A stretch of DNA of 64,000 nt from Pusillimonas sp. T2 (GTDB taxonomy: Bacteria > Pseudomonadota > Gammaproteobacteria > Burkholderiales > Burkholderiaceae_B), in the NCBI RefSeq assembly GCF_002236805.1, contig NZ_NIQA01000003.1, positions 248,001 through 312,000 on the forward strand. The letters run 5' to 3'. Under the pieces are notes generated by a model. The model searched no databases and was not told the origin of the DNA. It saw nothing but the letters and a program-made list of their open reading frames with translations. Position numbers and translations under genes: made by a program. Positions 26,446-36,325 of this stretch are shown in pieces. Each line of letters begins with the position of its first letter. Within the stretch, counting starts at the first letter, position 1.

Positions 26446-27443
26446 TGCCGCCGCGCAGCACCAGCAACCTTACCCTGGAAGAAATCGCCAAACTGCGGCG
26501 ACGCGAGTTTCAGCGCCAGCAGGCGGCAGGGTCTTACGGCGTAGCCAACGGTCCGCCCACCGCCGAGCCCGGCTCATACATGTCTACCGGTGCTTCGCCT
26601 TATGGCCCCAGGGCAGGCCTGTCGCCAAACTTACGCGCCCCGGCAACGGCCGGCGCCATGGCGGCCGCACAAGCAGCACAAACGGCACCTGCCGTCGCCA
26701 ACCCCCAGCGCTTCGACAAATGGTACTTTGAACCACAGTCTGAGGAAGAAACAGACAGCTGGCTGATCACTTACCTGGACACCATCACCCTATTGCTGGT
26801 GTTCATGCTGGTCATGCTTATGCTGGCCGGCAAGGGTGAAGGCGTTAATGTCCGCGAAGGCATCATGCCGGGCAACTTGGGCATTTTTGCGCGTGAACGC
26901 AGCACGCCATCGCCAGACACCGCTGCGTCGACAGCAGGTAAAGCGCCCGTCGCGCAAGCCGGCGGCTCAAGCCCCCTACCACTGCAACCCTCGGCCGACG
27001 ACGGCACTCGCCCCGACCCACTTAAAGGCCTGAACCTGGCCGATCTGGGCAGTGACATTGATGTCGTCATCAACGAAAAATCCGTCAGCTTCCGTATTAA
27101 TAGTGAAATTTTGTTCAGTTCCGGCCAAGCCGAACTCAGCCGCGACGGCCTGGCCGTTTTACAACGCCTGATCAAAGTGCTTAAAGAGAGCCCTCACAAG
27201 GTCACCATCGAGGGCCACACCGACGCGATTCCGATACGCAGCGCCCGTTTTCCGTCAAACTGGGAGCTGTCCAGCGCCCGGGCCGGCAGCGTGGTGCGCT
27301 ACTTCGAGGCCAACGGCATTGCCAGCACACGACTGCGCGCTATCGGCTATGCCGACACCAAGCCCCTGGCTACCAACGATACCCCCGAAAACCGGGCGCT
27401 TAACCGACGTGTTGAGTTGCTGATGGAAACAGTAGAAGAATGA
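26445..27443 (+). CDS. MotB-family stator protein with long N-terminal tail
   Basis: 332 residues. The single transmembrane helix (DSWLITYLDTITLLLVFMLVMLMLAG, ~105-129) holds the ion-binding Asp at ~112. A linker follows, then a C-terminal OmpA-like peptidoglycan-binding domain (VSFRINSEILFSSGQAELSRDG to RRVELLME, ~205-330) with VTIEGHTDAIPI. The region before the helix is ~105 residues, against ~25 in ordinary MotB, and is Ala/Pro/Gly-rich. It is translationally coupled to the MotA-type gene (TAATG). Confidence 0.9.
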   Translation: MPPRSTSNLTLEEIAKLRRREFQRQQAAGSYGVANGPPTAEPGSYMSTGASPYGPRAGLSPNLRAPATAGAMAAAQAAQTAPAVANPQRFDKWYFEPQSEEETDSWLITYLDTITLLLVFMLVMLMLAGKGEGVNVREGIMPGNLGIFARERSTPSPDTAASTAGKAPVAQAGGSSPLPLQPSADDGTRPDPLKGLNLADLGSDIDVVINEKSVSFRINSEILFSSGQAELSRDGLAVLQRLIKVLKESPHKVTIEGHTDAIPIRSARFPSNWELSSARAGSVVRYFEANGIASTRLRAIGYADTKPLATNDTPENRALNRRVELLMETVEE

Positions 27444-27489
27444 GGGCTGGCCGCGAAGCCTGCATGAATTGGCCAGCAGGCCTGCGCAG

Positions 27490-27984
27490 CTAAGGGGTGT
27501 CTGGGGTTGCAGATTTTCCGCGCTGACCTTGCAAGCTCGGGCCGACCGAATACCAAACGCTCAACCCCGACCTGACAAATGCCGGAGGCGTTTGCGGCCC
27601 ATGACCCACCAGGGTGTGCGTTAAGTAAAACGTCTGATCAGCCGGCAAGCCGTTAAAGGCCTGAGTTGAGGTATAGCTGCCAAACAGTACGACGCAACGG
27701 CCAGCGCCCGGCGCTGTACACAGCACACTGCCCAGTTGCCCTAACGTACGCGTTTGACGCTGCACCCGAACCGACGTAATGACAGCCTGCGGGTGCACAG
27801 GCTGGGGCGCGGAAAAGGTTTGCGTTACCGACAACCCTTTTTGGTTAATGGCCGGGCTCACGGCTTCTTGTGACCAGACCTGATCACCCTGCGCAGACAC
27901 ATTGCCTGCCGCCACGGCAAGCATAAACCCTATCAGCGACGCGGCAAAGATACGCCGCGAGCCTACGTCATGACCATCAGGCAT
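27490..27984 (-). CDS. FlhE-like periplasmic protein
   Basis: ~164 residues from ATG 27984, with a signal peptide (RRIFAASLIGFMLAVAAGNVSAQG). The mature part shows the FlhE pattern: W..EAV....KGLSVTQTF, VLCTAPGAGRCVVLFG, a Phe/Leu-rich middle, then VGHGPQTPPAFVRSGLSVWY, aligning with the LC..SRCVELDG ... VPGGGRLIPALKV.S...VNY layout of enteric FlhE. FlhE limits proton leak through the flagellar exporter. Its start overlaps the end of the DUF4870 gene by 8 nt. Similarity is moderate, so the family call is tentative. Confidence 0.6.
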   Translation of the reverse strand: MPDGHDVGSRRIFAASLIGFMLAVAAGNVSAQGDQVWSQEAVSPAINQKGLSVTQTFSAPQPVHPQAVITSVRVQRQTRTLGQLGSVLCTAPGAGRCVVLFGSYTSTQAFNGLPADQTFYLTHTLVGHGPQTPPAFVRSGLSVWYSVGPSLQGQRGKSATPDTP

Positions 27985-28363
27985 CGGTATACATCGGCTT
28001 ATTGTCGGCCAGGCGCAACCAGCCCTTAACAATACGGTAAATAAACCAGACGACTACGCCCGCCAACACCAAGTACCCGACAAGCACAAACGTGAGCAAA
28101 AAGCCCACGACACACCACAAAATGCCATACCAGAACGTACGAATTTGCCACCTGAAGTGCGACTCGAGCCAGGTGCCCTTGGTGTCGGACAACTTGACGT
28201 AATTAATGATGATGGCTACCAGACTGGTAATGCCCACAAAAAAAGACAGTGCCTGCAACGCATAAATGACCGTGGTGATCGTTTTAAGTGACGCAACCTT
28301 TTCAGGGTTACTGCCGTTACCGGGCTGCAAAGTGTTGCCGGGGTTCGTGAAATCTACAGTCAT
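27977..28363 (-). CDS. DUF4870-type membrane protein
   Basis: 128 residues with three to four transmembrane segments (YALQALSFFVGITSLVAIIINYV; IRTFWYGILWCVVGFLLTFVLVGYLVLAGVVVWFIY) and the family features SHFRWQIRTFWYG and IYRIVKGWLRLADNKPMY. Function unknown for this family. The gene overlaps the FlhE-like gene by 8 nt, so the two are translated together. Confidence 0.8.
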   Translation of the reverse strand: MTVDFTNPGNTLQPGNGSNPEKVASLKTITTVIYALQALSFFVGITSLVAIIINYVKLSDTKGTWLESHFRWQIRTFWYGILWCVVGFLLTFVLVGYLVLAGVVVWFIYRIVKGWLRLADNKPMYTDA

Positions 28364-28563
28364 TGAAGCTTCCTAAAGGTTTGCGTTTGCGACGGGTTTT
28401 GCGATTGTTACGGCTGACCTACCCGTTTGACCGTTGACGCCCGGGTACCGTAGGCCTATGCTGGCCGTCAGGGTGTAAATACCTGAGCCCTATTGTAAAC
28501 AGCAATAGCGGTGGTTTTTCAGTGATCGCAACACCTTGCAATACCAGCAAACGGAGTGCACAT

Positions 28564-29967
28564 ATGAAAACAAGACCTTTACCCGAGCTTCCTGCGGGCA
28601 CCACAGCCTTGCATCAGAAGCTACAAACTCAAGAAGCGCTCTTTCTTGAGAACGAAAGACGCAACCCCGAATCTCCCTATTACCATGGCGACGCCGATCC
28701 TGCCCGACAGCGACGGCGTTTTTTATTGGGCAGTGTTGCCGCGCTGGGCGCAGCCGCGCTGGCCAAAACAGGGGCAGCCCAGGCCAAGGCTCCCCCCGGC
28801 GCCATCGAACGCACCGTCTTTCCCGACCCGACCAAAGCGCAAGGCGTAGGCGTTGGCGTAGACGATGGCGGCTATGGCTTCCGGTCGCAGTTTGAAACCG
28901 AAGTGCGCTGGCGCTTCGGTACCAAAACTACCGAATCCTCCTGGAGCATGACGCCGCTTGAAAAGAGTCAGGGCATCATCACCCCCTCGGGCCTGCACTA
29001 CGAAAGGCACCACGGCGGTATCGCCACCATCGACCCCACCAAACACATGCTGTATGTCCACGGCATGGTCGACGAGGCCAAGAAATTCAACATGCAAGAC
29101 ATCCGGCGCTTCCCGTTTATGTCGCGCATCTGCTTTCTTGAATGCTCCGGCAATGGCCTGACCGAGTGGATCAAGCCCACACTCAAAACGGTTCAGGGCA
29201 CTCACGGGCTGACGTCCACGTCCGAATGGACCGGAGTTCCGCTGTCGACCTTGCTTAACGAAGTAGGCGTCAAATCCGGTGCCAAGTGGCTGCTGGCCGA
29301 AGGGGGCGATGCCGCCGTCATGACGCGCAGTATCCCGCTTGAAAAGGCCATGGCCGACTGCTTCCTGGCCTACGGCCAGAATGGCGAAGCCATACGCCCG
29401 GAACAAGGCTACCCGTTGCGGCTGGTTGTTCCTGGCTACGAGGGCAATATGTGCATCAAATGGCTACGGCGTATCGAAATCTCCGACACCCCGTTCATGA
29501 CGCGTGAAGAGACCTCAAAATACACCGACCTGATGCCCGATGGCAGTGCACTGCAATTCTCGTTTGTCATGGAGGCCAAATCGGTCATCACCTACCCGTC
29601 CGGCGAAATGCTGCTTCAACGCCCGGGGTTCTACGAAATCACAGGCCTGGCGTGGTCGGGCAAAGGCCTGGTCAAAAAAGTCGAGGTCTCAGTTGATGGC
29701 GGCAAGACCTGGCACGAAGCCAAACTGCACGGGCCAATTTTGCCCATGTGTCACACGCGCTTTTCCATCCCCTGGGAATGGGACGGCAAAGAAGCTATTT
29801 TGCAAAGCCGCTGCACCGACGAAACCGGCTACGTACAACCCACCATCAAAGACCTGGTTGCCCAGCGCGGCACCAACGGGCCGCTGGCGTCCATTTACCA
29901 TCTGAACGGCATCCAGAGCTGGAAAGTCGCCGCTACGGGGGAGGTGTCAAATGTCCATCACTACTAA
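28564..29967 (+). CDS. soxC: Sulfane/sulfite dehydrogenase molybdopterin subunit (SoxC)
   Basis: 467 residues from ATG 28564, which has GGAG 8 nt upstream. A twin-arginine signal (ARQRRRFLLGSVAALGAAALA, ~48-68) targets the folded enzyme to the periplasm. The sulfite-oxidase molybdopterin fold is clear: FMSRICFLECSGNG (~194-207, with the Mo-ligand Cys), LRLVVPGYEGNMCIKWLRRIEI and the C-terminal dimerisation domain (VKKVEVSVDGGKTWHEA). It is coupled to soxD. SoxCD oxidises sulfane sulfur on SoxYZ; without soxXYZAB here it may instead act as a stand-alone sulfite dehydrogenase. Confidence 0.9.
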   Translation: MKTRPLPELPAGTTALHQKLQTQEALFLENERRNPESPYYHGDADPARQRRRFLLGSVAALGAAALAKTGAAQAKAPPGAIERTVFPDPTKAQGVGVGVDDGGYGFRSQFETEVRWRFGTKTTESSWSMTPLEKSQGIITPSGLHYERHHGGIATIDPTKHMLYVHGMVDEAKKFNMQDIRRFPFMSRICFLECSGNGLTEWIKPTLKTVQGTHGLTSTSEWTGVPLSTLLNEVGVKSGAKWLLAEGGDAAVMTRSIPLEKAMADCFLAYGQNGEAIRPEQGYPLRLVVPGYEGNMCIKWLRRIEISDTPFMTREETSKYTDLMPDGSALQFSFVMEAKSVITYPSGEMLLQRPGFYEITGLAWSGKGLVKKVEVSVDGGKTWHEAKLHGPILPMCHTRFSIPWEWDGKEAILQSRCTDETGYVQPTIKDLVAQRGTNGPLASIYHLNGIQSWKVAATGEVSNVHHY

Positions 29968-30505
29968 ATATGTACTGGGTGGGGTCGGCGGCATCGCGCT
30001 GGCACTTGGCCTTGCCGGTGGCGCCATGGCCGACAATCACGGCAAGAAGTTTGGCTTTGGCCACACAGCCACCCCCGAAGAGCTATCACAGTTTGTCTCG
30101 CCGCTGCCCGACGGGCGTGGCTTGCCCAAAGGGTCGGGTACCGTCATGCAAGGCGAAAAGGTGTACACCCAGCACTGCCTGGCCTGTCATGGCGCGAACC
30201 TTGAAGGCGGGATTGGCGACCGCCTGACCGGGGGGCGCGGCACACTGGTCAATAACGACCCCACCAAGGCGCCCGTTAAAACCGTCGAAAGCTACTGGCC
30301 CTACGCCACCACCCTGTTCGACTATATCAAACGGTCAATGCCCTTTACCCAACCCGGCAGCTTAAGCAACGACGACGTCTACGCCGTATCGGCCTACATT
30401 TTGCACAAGGCAAATATTGTCGATGCCAACGCCGAACTGAACCAAGACAACTTGGCCAAGGTCGACATGCCCAACAAAAACGGCTTCAAACCTGCGGGGC
30501 GTTAA
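29951..30505 (+). CDS. soxD: Single-haem SoxD-type cytochrome c subunit
   Basis: 184 residues with a signal peptide (VLGGVGGIALALGLAGGAMADN) and one haem-c site QHCLACHG (~76-83). The sequence follows the N-terminal half of SoxD: FGFGHTATPEELSQFVSPLPDGRGLPKGSGTV, PVKTVESYWPYATTLFDYIKRSMPF, DDVYAVSAYILHKANIVD and MPNKNGF. Canonical diheme SoxD proteins are about twice this length, so the second cytochrome domain is absent. It overlaps soxC by 17 nt and should accept its electrons. Confidence 0.9.
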   Translation: MSITTKYVLGGVGGIALALGLAGGAMADNHGKKFGFGHTATPEELSQFVSPLPDGRGLPKGSGTVMQGEKVYTQHCLACHGANLEGGIGDRLTGGRGTLVNNDPTKAPVKTVESYWPYATTLFDYIKRSMPFTQPGSLSNDDVYAVSAYILHKANIVDANAELNQDNLAKVDMPNKNGFKPAGR

Positions 30506-30556
30506 CAACACCCTTGCAAATGGGCGGCGAACGGGCTTGTGATGGGCCGATGAACC

Positions 30557-32431
30557 ATGGCACTATGGTCATCATCTTGTTACAAGCCCAAAGTCGTTAT
30601 GGCCAAACTCAATACATCAGCCTCACCCTCGGCCAAACACGCCGACACACAACAACCCTCGTTTTTTAGTACCAGCCACAACTGGCTTCGTGCCGGTCTG
30701 TGCAGAAGCCAGCTTGCCGCCTGTTGTATTGCACTGCTGGTAGCTGCAGCCCTACCGGGCCAGACAAGCGCCCAGGCCACTGCGCCAAACGTAGCCCGCG
30801 CGCAAGCCGACCTAACGACGACACCGGTGTCAAACACCCAAAGCGCCGTACCGGCCCCCAGTGCATCGTTAACCATCAGCGCCGACCCCGTCTGGTTTAC
30901 CGCCGACGGCCGGCCGCACCCACAAGTGGCCGAGGCGCTGCAGGTATTGGCTGCAGCCGATACCCAAGGGCTTAACCCTCAAGCCTACGAAGCAACCACG
31001 CTTATCGAGCAATTTGCGCGCCTGGCCCAGCCCGATGCACCGCTGGCCACGCCGCAGCAACGCACCGACCTGAATGCCCGGCTAAACCAGAACCTGGTGC
31101 AGTATTTAAGCGACCTGCGCGACGGCCGGGTCGACCCGCACCAGGTACACCAAAAATTCGACATCCCCCCAAAACCCGCTTTTGATGCCCGGCAGTATTT
31201 ATTTAGTGCCTTGCAAAACAACGCGGTGGCCAAAGCGTTGCACGACGCCCGCCCACGCGTACCCATGTACGATGCCGTCGTCAAGGCCATGGCCCAGTAT
31301 CGCCAGTTGGAAAGTAACCCGGCCTGGGCCAGCCCACTGCCGGCGCTGCCAGGGCGCAAACTCGAAGTCGGCCAACCTTGGGCCGGCGCCCCGCTATTGG
31401 CCCAACGTTTAACGATACTGGGCGACATGCCTGCGAGCAACACCGCCGCAGCGCAAGCGCCTCAAGCCATAAGTAACGCGTCGGCCTCCAACGCGTTGCC
31501 AGGCTCGGGCCCGACAACCACCAGCCCAAATACACCCGCTTTATACGACGCTGCGCTTGCAGCCGGGGTCAAAGCCTTTCAGAAGCGTCATGGCCTGACT
31601 GAAGACGGCATCATTGGGCCGGCAACATTGGCCCAGCTTAACGTCACACCCGCCCAACGCGTCAAACAAATGGCGCTGACGCTAGAACGACTGCGCTGGA
31701 CACCGCTGGTCAGCGCGCCACGCATGATCGTGGTCAACATCCCCGAATTCATGCTGCGCGCGTACGACGTCATGCCGGACGGCAATATCGATATCAGCTT
31801 GCAAATGCGCGTCATCGTGGGTCGCGCCCTTGACACCAGTACCCCGCTGTTCGACGAGAACATGCGGTTTATTGAATTCAGCCCGTACTGGAACATACCG
31901 CCGTCGATTGCGCGTGGCGAAACACTGCCGCGCCTGCGTCGCGACCCAGCCTATTTCGACCGCCAGGGTTTTGAGTTTGTCTTGAAAGACGGTTCTGTAT
32001 CTACCCAGCTTACGCCGGCCAACCTCGAAGCCGTGCAAAAAGGCGCTGCGCGCATTCGACAGCGCCCTGGCCCGCAAAATGCACTGGGCGACATCAAGTT
32101 CATCTTCCCCAATAACACCAACATCTATCTGCATCACACGCCATCGCCGCAATTATTTGAACGTAGCCGACGCGATTTCAGCCACGGCTGTATTCGTGTC
32201 GAAGCCCCGGTGGCGCTGGCGCAGTTTGTGCTTAAAAATGAGCCCCAATGGACGCAATCGCGCATAGAAGCAGCCATGACCGCCGGAAAATCGCAAACCA
32301 TCCGGCTGGCTGCTCCCATTCCTGTGGTGCTGGCCTACAGTACTGTCGTCGTGCTTGACGGCACGGTCTATTTTTATGACGATCTTTACGGACACGACAA
32401 GACGCTGGCAAAAGCACTGAAAATGGGGTAA
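30557..32431 (+). CDS. L,D-transpeptidase, YcbB/LdtD type
   Basis: 624 residues (608 plus signal if started at ATG 30599). A signal segment (QLAACCIALLVAAALPGQTSAQA) is followed by a scaffold domain (~90-260), a peptidoglycan-binding motif (GVKAFQKRHGLTEDGIIGPATLAQLN, ~336-361) and a YkuD catalytic domain with IVVNIPEFMLRAYD and the active-site SHGCIRVE (~535-542), preceded by a histidine in YLHHT. It forms 3-3 peptidoglycan cross-links. A variable Ala/Ser/Pro-rich insert sits at ~285-325. No clear ribosome site distinguishes the two starts. It is followed by a DUF882 peptidase gene. Confidence 0.9.
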   Translation: MALWSSSCYKPKVVMAKLNTSASPSAKHADTQQPSFFSTSHNWLRAGLCRSQLAACCIALLVAAALPGQTSAQATAPNVARAQADLTTTPVSNTQSAVPAPSASLTISADPVWFTADGRPHPQVAEALQVLAAADTQGLNPQAYEATTLIEQFARLAQPDAPLATPQQRTDLNARLNQNLVQYLSDLRDGRVDPHQVHQKFDIPPKPAFDARQYLFSALQNNAVAKALHDARPRVPMYDAVVKAMAQYRQLESNPAWASPLPALPGRKLEVGQPWAGAPLLAQRLTILGDMPASNTAAAQAPQAISNASASNALPGSGPTTTSPNTPALYDAALAAGVKAFQKRHGLTEDGIIGPATLAQLNVTPAQRVKQMALTLERLRWTPLVSAPRMIVVNIPEFMLRAYDVMPDGNIDISLQMRVIVGRALDTSTPLFDENMRFIEFSPYWNIPPSIARGETLPRLRRDPAYFDRQGFEFVLKDGSVSTQLTPANLEAVQKGAARIRQRPGPQNALGDIKFIFPNNTNIYLHHTPSPQLFERSRRDFSHGCIRVEAPVALAQFVLKNEPQWTQSRIEAAMTAGKSQTIRLAAPIPVVLAYSTVVVLDGTVYFYDDLYGHDKTLAKALKMG

Positions 32432-32511
32432 AAATACCGCCACGTTTAACGCTTTTAAACGAAATTTTCTTATAGGCCGTATTCCTACGGCCCAGTTTCA
32501 GGTTTTTGCCT

Positions 32512-33072
32512 ATGACCGCACCACCACAGCCCGCGCGCCGCAGTTTTTTGCGTCGTGCGGCATCAATCGCCTTGGCCACCGGCCTGCCCGCTTTATCTGC
32601 ACCCGCACTGGCCGGCATCCGTATCTACCCCCGCCACGTCGCTTTTAACCATACCCACCGCGACGACCGTCTGTCGCTGGTATATGCCAACGGCGACCGC
32701 TACCTGCCCCCCGCCCTTGAGCGCCTGAACGTATTTTTGCGCGACCACTATACGCAGGCGGTTGGCACGATGGACCCGCTGCTGTACGACCAGCTTGACC
32801 GCATCCGTAAGCTGCTGAACACCGACATCCCTTACGATGTGATTTCCGCCTACCGCGACCCGCAAACCAACGAGCGCTTGCGCACGACGCGGGGCGGCGG
32901 CGTGGCCAAGCGCAGTCTGCACATGGACGGCAAGGCTATCGACATCCGTCTACCCGGCATTCCACTGGCCGAGGTGCGCGACGCCGCGCTGTCGCTCAAC
33001 GCAGGCGGTGTAGGCTTCTATCCGCGCGACCAATTCGTCCATATCGACACGGGTCGGGTTCGAAGCTGGTAA
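32512..33072 (+). CDS. DUF882/YcbK-family M15-like peptidase
   Basis: 186 residues with a twin-arginine-type signal (ARRSFLRRAASIALATGLPALSAPALA). The zinc-peptidase-like core contains YDVISAYRDPQTNERLR, SLHMDGKAIDIRLPG (the HxxxxxxD metal pair) and FVHIDTGRVRSW. YcbK/MepK-type enzymes cut 3-3 cross-links in peptidoglycan, which suits its position directly after an L,D-transpeptidase gene. The true start is ATG 32512; two extra codons from TTG 32506 are less likely. Confidence 0.88.
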   Translation: MTAPPQPARRSFLRRAASIALATGLPALSAPALAGIRIYPRHVAFNHTHRDDRLSLVYANGDRYLPPALERLNVFLRDHYTQAVGTMDPLLYDQLDRIRKLLNTDIPYDVISAYRDPQTNERLRTTRGGGVAKRSLHMDGKAIDIRLPGIPLAEVRDAALSLNAGGVGFYPRDQFVHIDTGRVRSW

Positions 33073-33382
33073 TAAGTCGTCGACAGCAAGCCGCGGCACA
33101 GCACGCAACACTCTTCAAATACAGATCTAGCCGCCTGATTTATTTAAGGTTTTTGTCAGGTTAGGCCTGTGCAACCACCCCAGACCCGGTTCGCTAGCCG
33201 CGAACCGGCGTACAAAATCATCGCCTGCGGTCAGCTGCCATGATTTAAAAATCTGGCCTACCCTGTTCATTTTTTTACACAAAAAAGCGGCTAAGTTCGG
33301 CCTTTTTTGCGTTTCTGTCCCAAAAAGCGACACAAAGTATCGTATTATTTAATGCAATAAAACAACACTTTGGCCAGACTTG
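33073..33382. other. Intergenic region upstream of the mrp operon
   Basis: This 310-bp gap contains a weak terminator-like A-tract/hairpin/T-tract (about 33280-33309) that may end the preceding peptidase transcript, then an AT-rich stretch (33320-33370, TATCGTATTATTTAATGCAATAAAAC) that should hold the mrp promoter. No gene is supported. Confidence 0.5.
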
Positions 33383-36325
33383 ATGTCGCTTCTCCTGATC
33401 CTAGCCCTGCCGTTTCTTGGAAGCATTGTTGCAGCACTGCTGCCTAGTAACGCGCGTAACCTTGAAGCCTGGCTGGCCGGGCTGGTTGCGCTTGGCTGTG
33501 CCGTCATGCTGGCGTCGTACTACCCCGCCATCAGTTCGGGGCTGGTCATCAAAGAAGTCATGCCCTGGATCCCAGCGGCCATGGAAATCGACTTCACCTT
33601 GCGTATCGACGGCTATGCTTGGTTGTTTGCCATGCTGGTGTCCGTCATGGGCGCTCTGGTCGTGCTGTACGCCCGGTACTACATGTCACCCGAAGACCCG
33701 GTACCACGCTTTTTCTCGTTCTTCCAACTCTTCATGGGCTCGATGCTCGGCGTCGTCATGTCGGGCAACCTGGTGCAACTGGTCGTTTTCTGGGAATTGA
33801 CCAGCTTGTCCTCGTTCATGCTCATTGCATACTGGAACCACCGACTCGACGCACGGCGAGGCGCGCGCATGGCCTTTACCATTACGGGGGCGGGTGGCCT
33901 GTGCTTGCTGGCGGGCATGCTCATGATGGGCCACATTGCCGGCAGCTACGATATCGACGATGTTTTGCACTCGGGTGAAATCATTCGCAATCACCCGTGG
34001 TACACCGCAACGCTGGTGCTTATCGCCTTGGGGGCGCTGACCAAAAGCGCGCAGTTCCCCTTCCATATCTGGCTCCCCAACGCCATGGCGGCGCCAACGC
34101 CCGTATCGGCTTACCTGCATTCGGCCACGATGGTCAAGGCCGGCGTGTTCTTACTGGCACGCTTCTGGCCCGTGCTGGCCGGCACCGAAGAATGGTTCTG
34201 GATCATCAGCTCGGCCGGCCTTATCACCCTGCTACTTGGCTCATACGCAGCCATTTTTCAGCAAGATCTCAAAGGTGTCTTGGCCTACTCCACCATCGGT
34301 CACCTCGGCCTGATCACGCTGCTGCTGGGCATGAACAGCGCACTGGCGCTCGTGGCTGCCGTGTTTCACATGATGAACCACGCCACGTTCAAGGCTTCGC
34401 TGTTCATGGCGGCGGGTATTGTCGACCACGAAACCGGCACACGCGACATGAGCCGGCTGTCGGGGTTGCGGCACGCCATGCCCATCACCACCACGCTGGC
34501 TATAGTCGCAGCGGCCTCGATGGCCGGCGTACCGCTGCTTAACGGCTTTTTGTCCAAAGAAATGTTCTTTGCCGAGGCCGTTGTGGCCGACCAGGATCGC
34601 TTTGTCGAAATTGTGTTGCCATTGGCCGCCGTCATGGCCGGCGCATTGGCGGTCGCTTATTCGCTACGGCTGGTCATGACCGTATTTTTCGGGCCGCCAG
34701 CTACCGACTTGCCTCAAAAGCCCCACGAGCCGCCGTTCTGGATGCTGGTGCCCAGCGGCTTGCTGGTACTCACGTGCTTGGTCGTCGGCATTTTCCCGCG
34801 CTACACCCTAGGCCCGCTGCTGCACTCGGCCAGCTTGTCTTTATTGGGGCCCAATAACCCCGAATACAGTCTGAAAATCTGGCACGGGTTCAACATGCCC
34901 CTAGTCATGAGCCTGGTGGCACTGGCCGGCGGCGTCTTGCTATGGCATTTGCTCGGGCCCAACCACAACAAGCCGGTCGACCCCGACACCATAGAAGAAA
35001 AACCGCTGATTTTCCGGCTTAATGGTCGTCACACCTTCGAGACCTTGCTCGAAAAACTGGATGCCGGCGCGTCGTATGTCATGGAATGGATAGCGACGAC
35101 CCGATTACAACTTCAGATGCTGCTGATAGTAGCTGTATCGATTGCAGTTGCCGCCCTGCCCTTAATGGCGCCGGGCTGGTTCGACCCGCAGTTGTCGACC
35201 CCGCTCAACCTGTTCTTCCTGATGCTTTGGGTAGCAGGTGGAGCTTGTGCCATTGGCACGGCCATTCAGGCAAAGTATCACCGGCCAGCCGCACTGGCCA
35301 TGTCGGGCGGCGCCGGGCTGACAACCGCCATGACCTTTGCTTGGTTCTCTGCACCCGATCTGGCCTTAACCCAACTGGCTGTCGAAGTCGTCACTGTCGT
35401 GCTTATTCTGCTGGGCCTGCGCTGGCTGCCACCACGCATCCGGGCCGAAGAAAACTACGTCATCGACAAGTTCAAAGCCACGACACGACGCGCACGAGAC
35501 TTGATCGTTGCCGTGTTGGGCGGATTGGGCATGACGGCGCTGTCATACGCCGTCATGACGCGCGGTTTCGACAACGAAATTGCGCGCTTCTTCGTTGAGA
35601 ACGCCCTGCCGGAAGGCGACGGCAGCAACGTGGTAAACGTCATTCTGGTCGACTTCCGGGCCTTCGACACGATGGGCGAAGTCGTGGTGCTGGGCATCGT
35701 GGCACTGACTGTATTTGCCTTGCTCCGGCGCTTCCGTCCGCCACCAGAAACCATCAAAGACGGCCCGCTGCGTCGACAAAAAGGGGCCGGCCCGAACATC
35801 CCTGCCGACGTCGAACAGCCCGACCCCAAGACAGCGCTGGTGCCCACCGGGGCCTTAAAAGTACCCGCCGTACTGGCACGCCTGCTGCTTCCCATGGCCG
35901 CGCTGGTATCCGTCTTCTTCTTGCTGCGCGGCCACAACCTGCCGGGCGGGGGCTTTATCGCAGGGCTTATTTTTGCCACGGCCATTATTTTGCAATACGT
36001 CGTCGGCGGCGTCTTGTGGGTCGAAGCGCGCCAAAATATCAAGCCCCAGTACTGGTTGGCCTTGGGCATGCTTATCGCCGGCGGCGCAGCACTGTCCGCC
36101 TGGTGGATGTCGCGCCCCTTCTTGGCCGCCTTCAAGTTTGAAGTCGCCCTGCCTTTATTGGGCACGATCAAACTGTCTACCGTCCTGATTTTCGATATTG
36201 GCGTTTACATGCTGGTTATTGGCTCAACCGTTCTGATTCTGGTCGCGCTGGCTCACCAATCGCTGCGCTTCCGTCGCAAACCGGCAGCGCAACGCACTGA
36301 ACCCGCCACCGAAGGAGCTCTCTGA
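33383..36325 (+). CDS. mrpA: Mrp/Pha Na+(K+)/H+ antiporter subunit A (fused A-B)
   Basis: A 980-residue polytopic protein. Residues ~1-500 are homologous to the Nqo12/NuoL antiporter-like subunit ([37 protein letters not shown] at ~215-251, with essential Lys/His; [13 protein letters not shown]). The region ~550-790 is the MrpA-specific extension. The C-terminal ~150 residues ([38 protein letters not shown]) are the MrpB domain, so A and B are fused as in PhaAB. ATG 33383 follows TTG; ATG is preferred. First gene of the mrpACDEFG operon. Confidence 0.95.
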   Translation: MSLLLILALPFLGSIVAALLPSNARNLEAWLAGLVALGCAVMLASYYPAISSGLVIKEVMPWIPAAMEIDFTLRIDGYAWLFAMLVSVMGALVVLYARYYMSPEDPVPRFFSFFQLFMGSMLGVVMSGNLVQLVVFWELTSLSSFMLIAYWNHRLDARRGARMAFTITGAGGLCLLAGMLMMGHIAGSYDIDDVLHSGEIIRNHPWYTATLVLIALGALTKSAQFPFHIWLPNAMAAPTPVSAYLHSATMVKAGVFLLARFWPVLAGTEEWFWIISSAGLITLLLGSYAAIFQQDLKGVLAYSTIGHLGLITLLLGMNSALALVAAVFHMMNHATFKASLFMAAGIVDHETGTRDMSRLSGLRHAMPITTTLAIVAAASMAGVPLLNGFLSKEMFFAEAVVADQDRFVEIVLPLAAVMAGALAVAYSLRLVMTVFFGPPATDLPQKPHEPPFWMLVPSGLLVLTCLVVGIFPRYTLGPLLHSASLSLLGPNNPEYSLKIWHGFNMPLVMSLVALAGGVLLWHLLGPNHNKPVDPDTIEEKPLIFRLNGRHTFETLLEKLDAGASYVMEWIATTRLQLQMLLIVAVSIAVAALPLMAPGWFDPQLSTPLNLFFLMLWVAGGACAIGTAIQAKYHRPAALAMSGGAGLTTAMTFAWFSAPDLALTQLAVEVVTVVLILLGLRWLPPRIRAEENYVIDKFKATTRRARDLIVAVLGGLGMTALSYAVMTRGFDNEIARFFVENALPEGDGSNVVNVILVDFRAFDTMGEVVVLGIVALTVFALLRRFRPPPETIKDGPLRRQKGAGPNIPADVEQPDPKTALVPTGALKVPAVLARLLLPMAALVSVFFLLRGHNLPGGGFIAGLIFATAIILQYVVGGVLWVEARQNIKPQYWLALGMLIAGGAALSAWWMSRPFLAAFKFEVALPLLGTIKLSTVLIFDIGVYMLVIGSTVLILVALAHQSLRFRRKPAAQRTEPATEGAL

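Noticed and set aside
27446-27477. GCTGGCC...GGCCAGC inverted repeat as terminator between the motB-type and flhE-like genes
   Set aside because: Long loop, no T-run on either strand; too weak to call.
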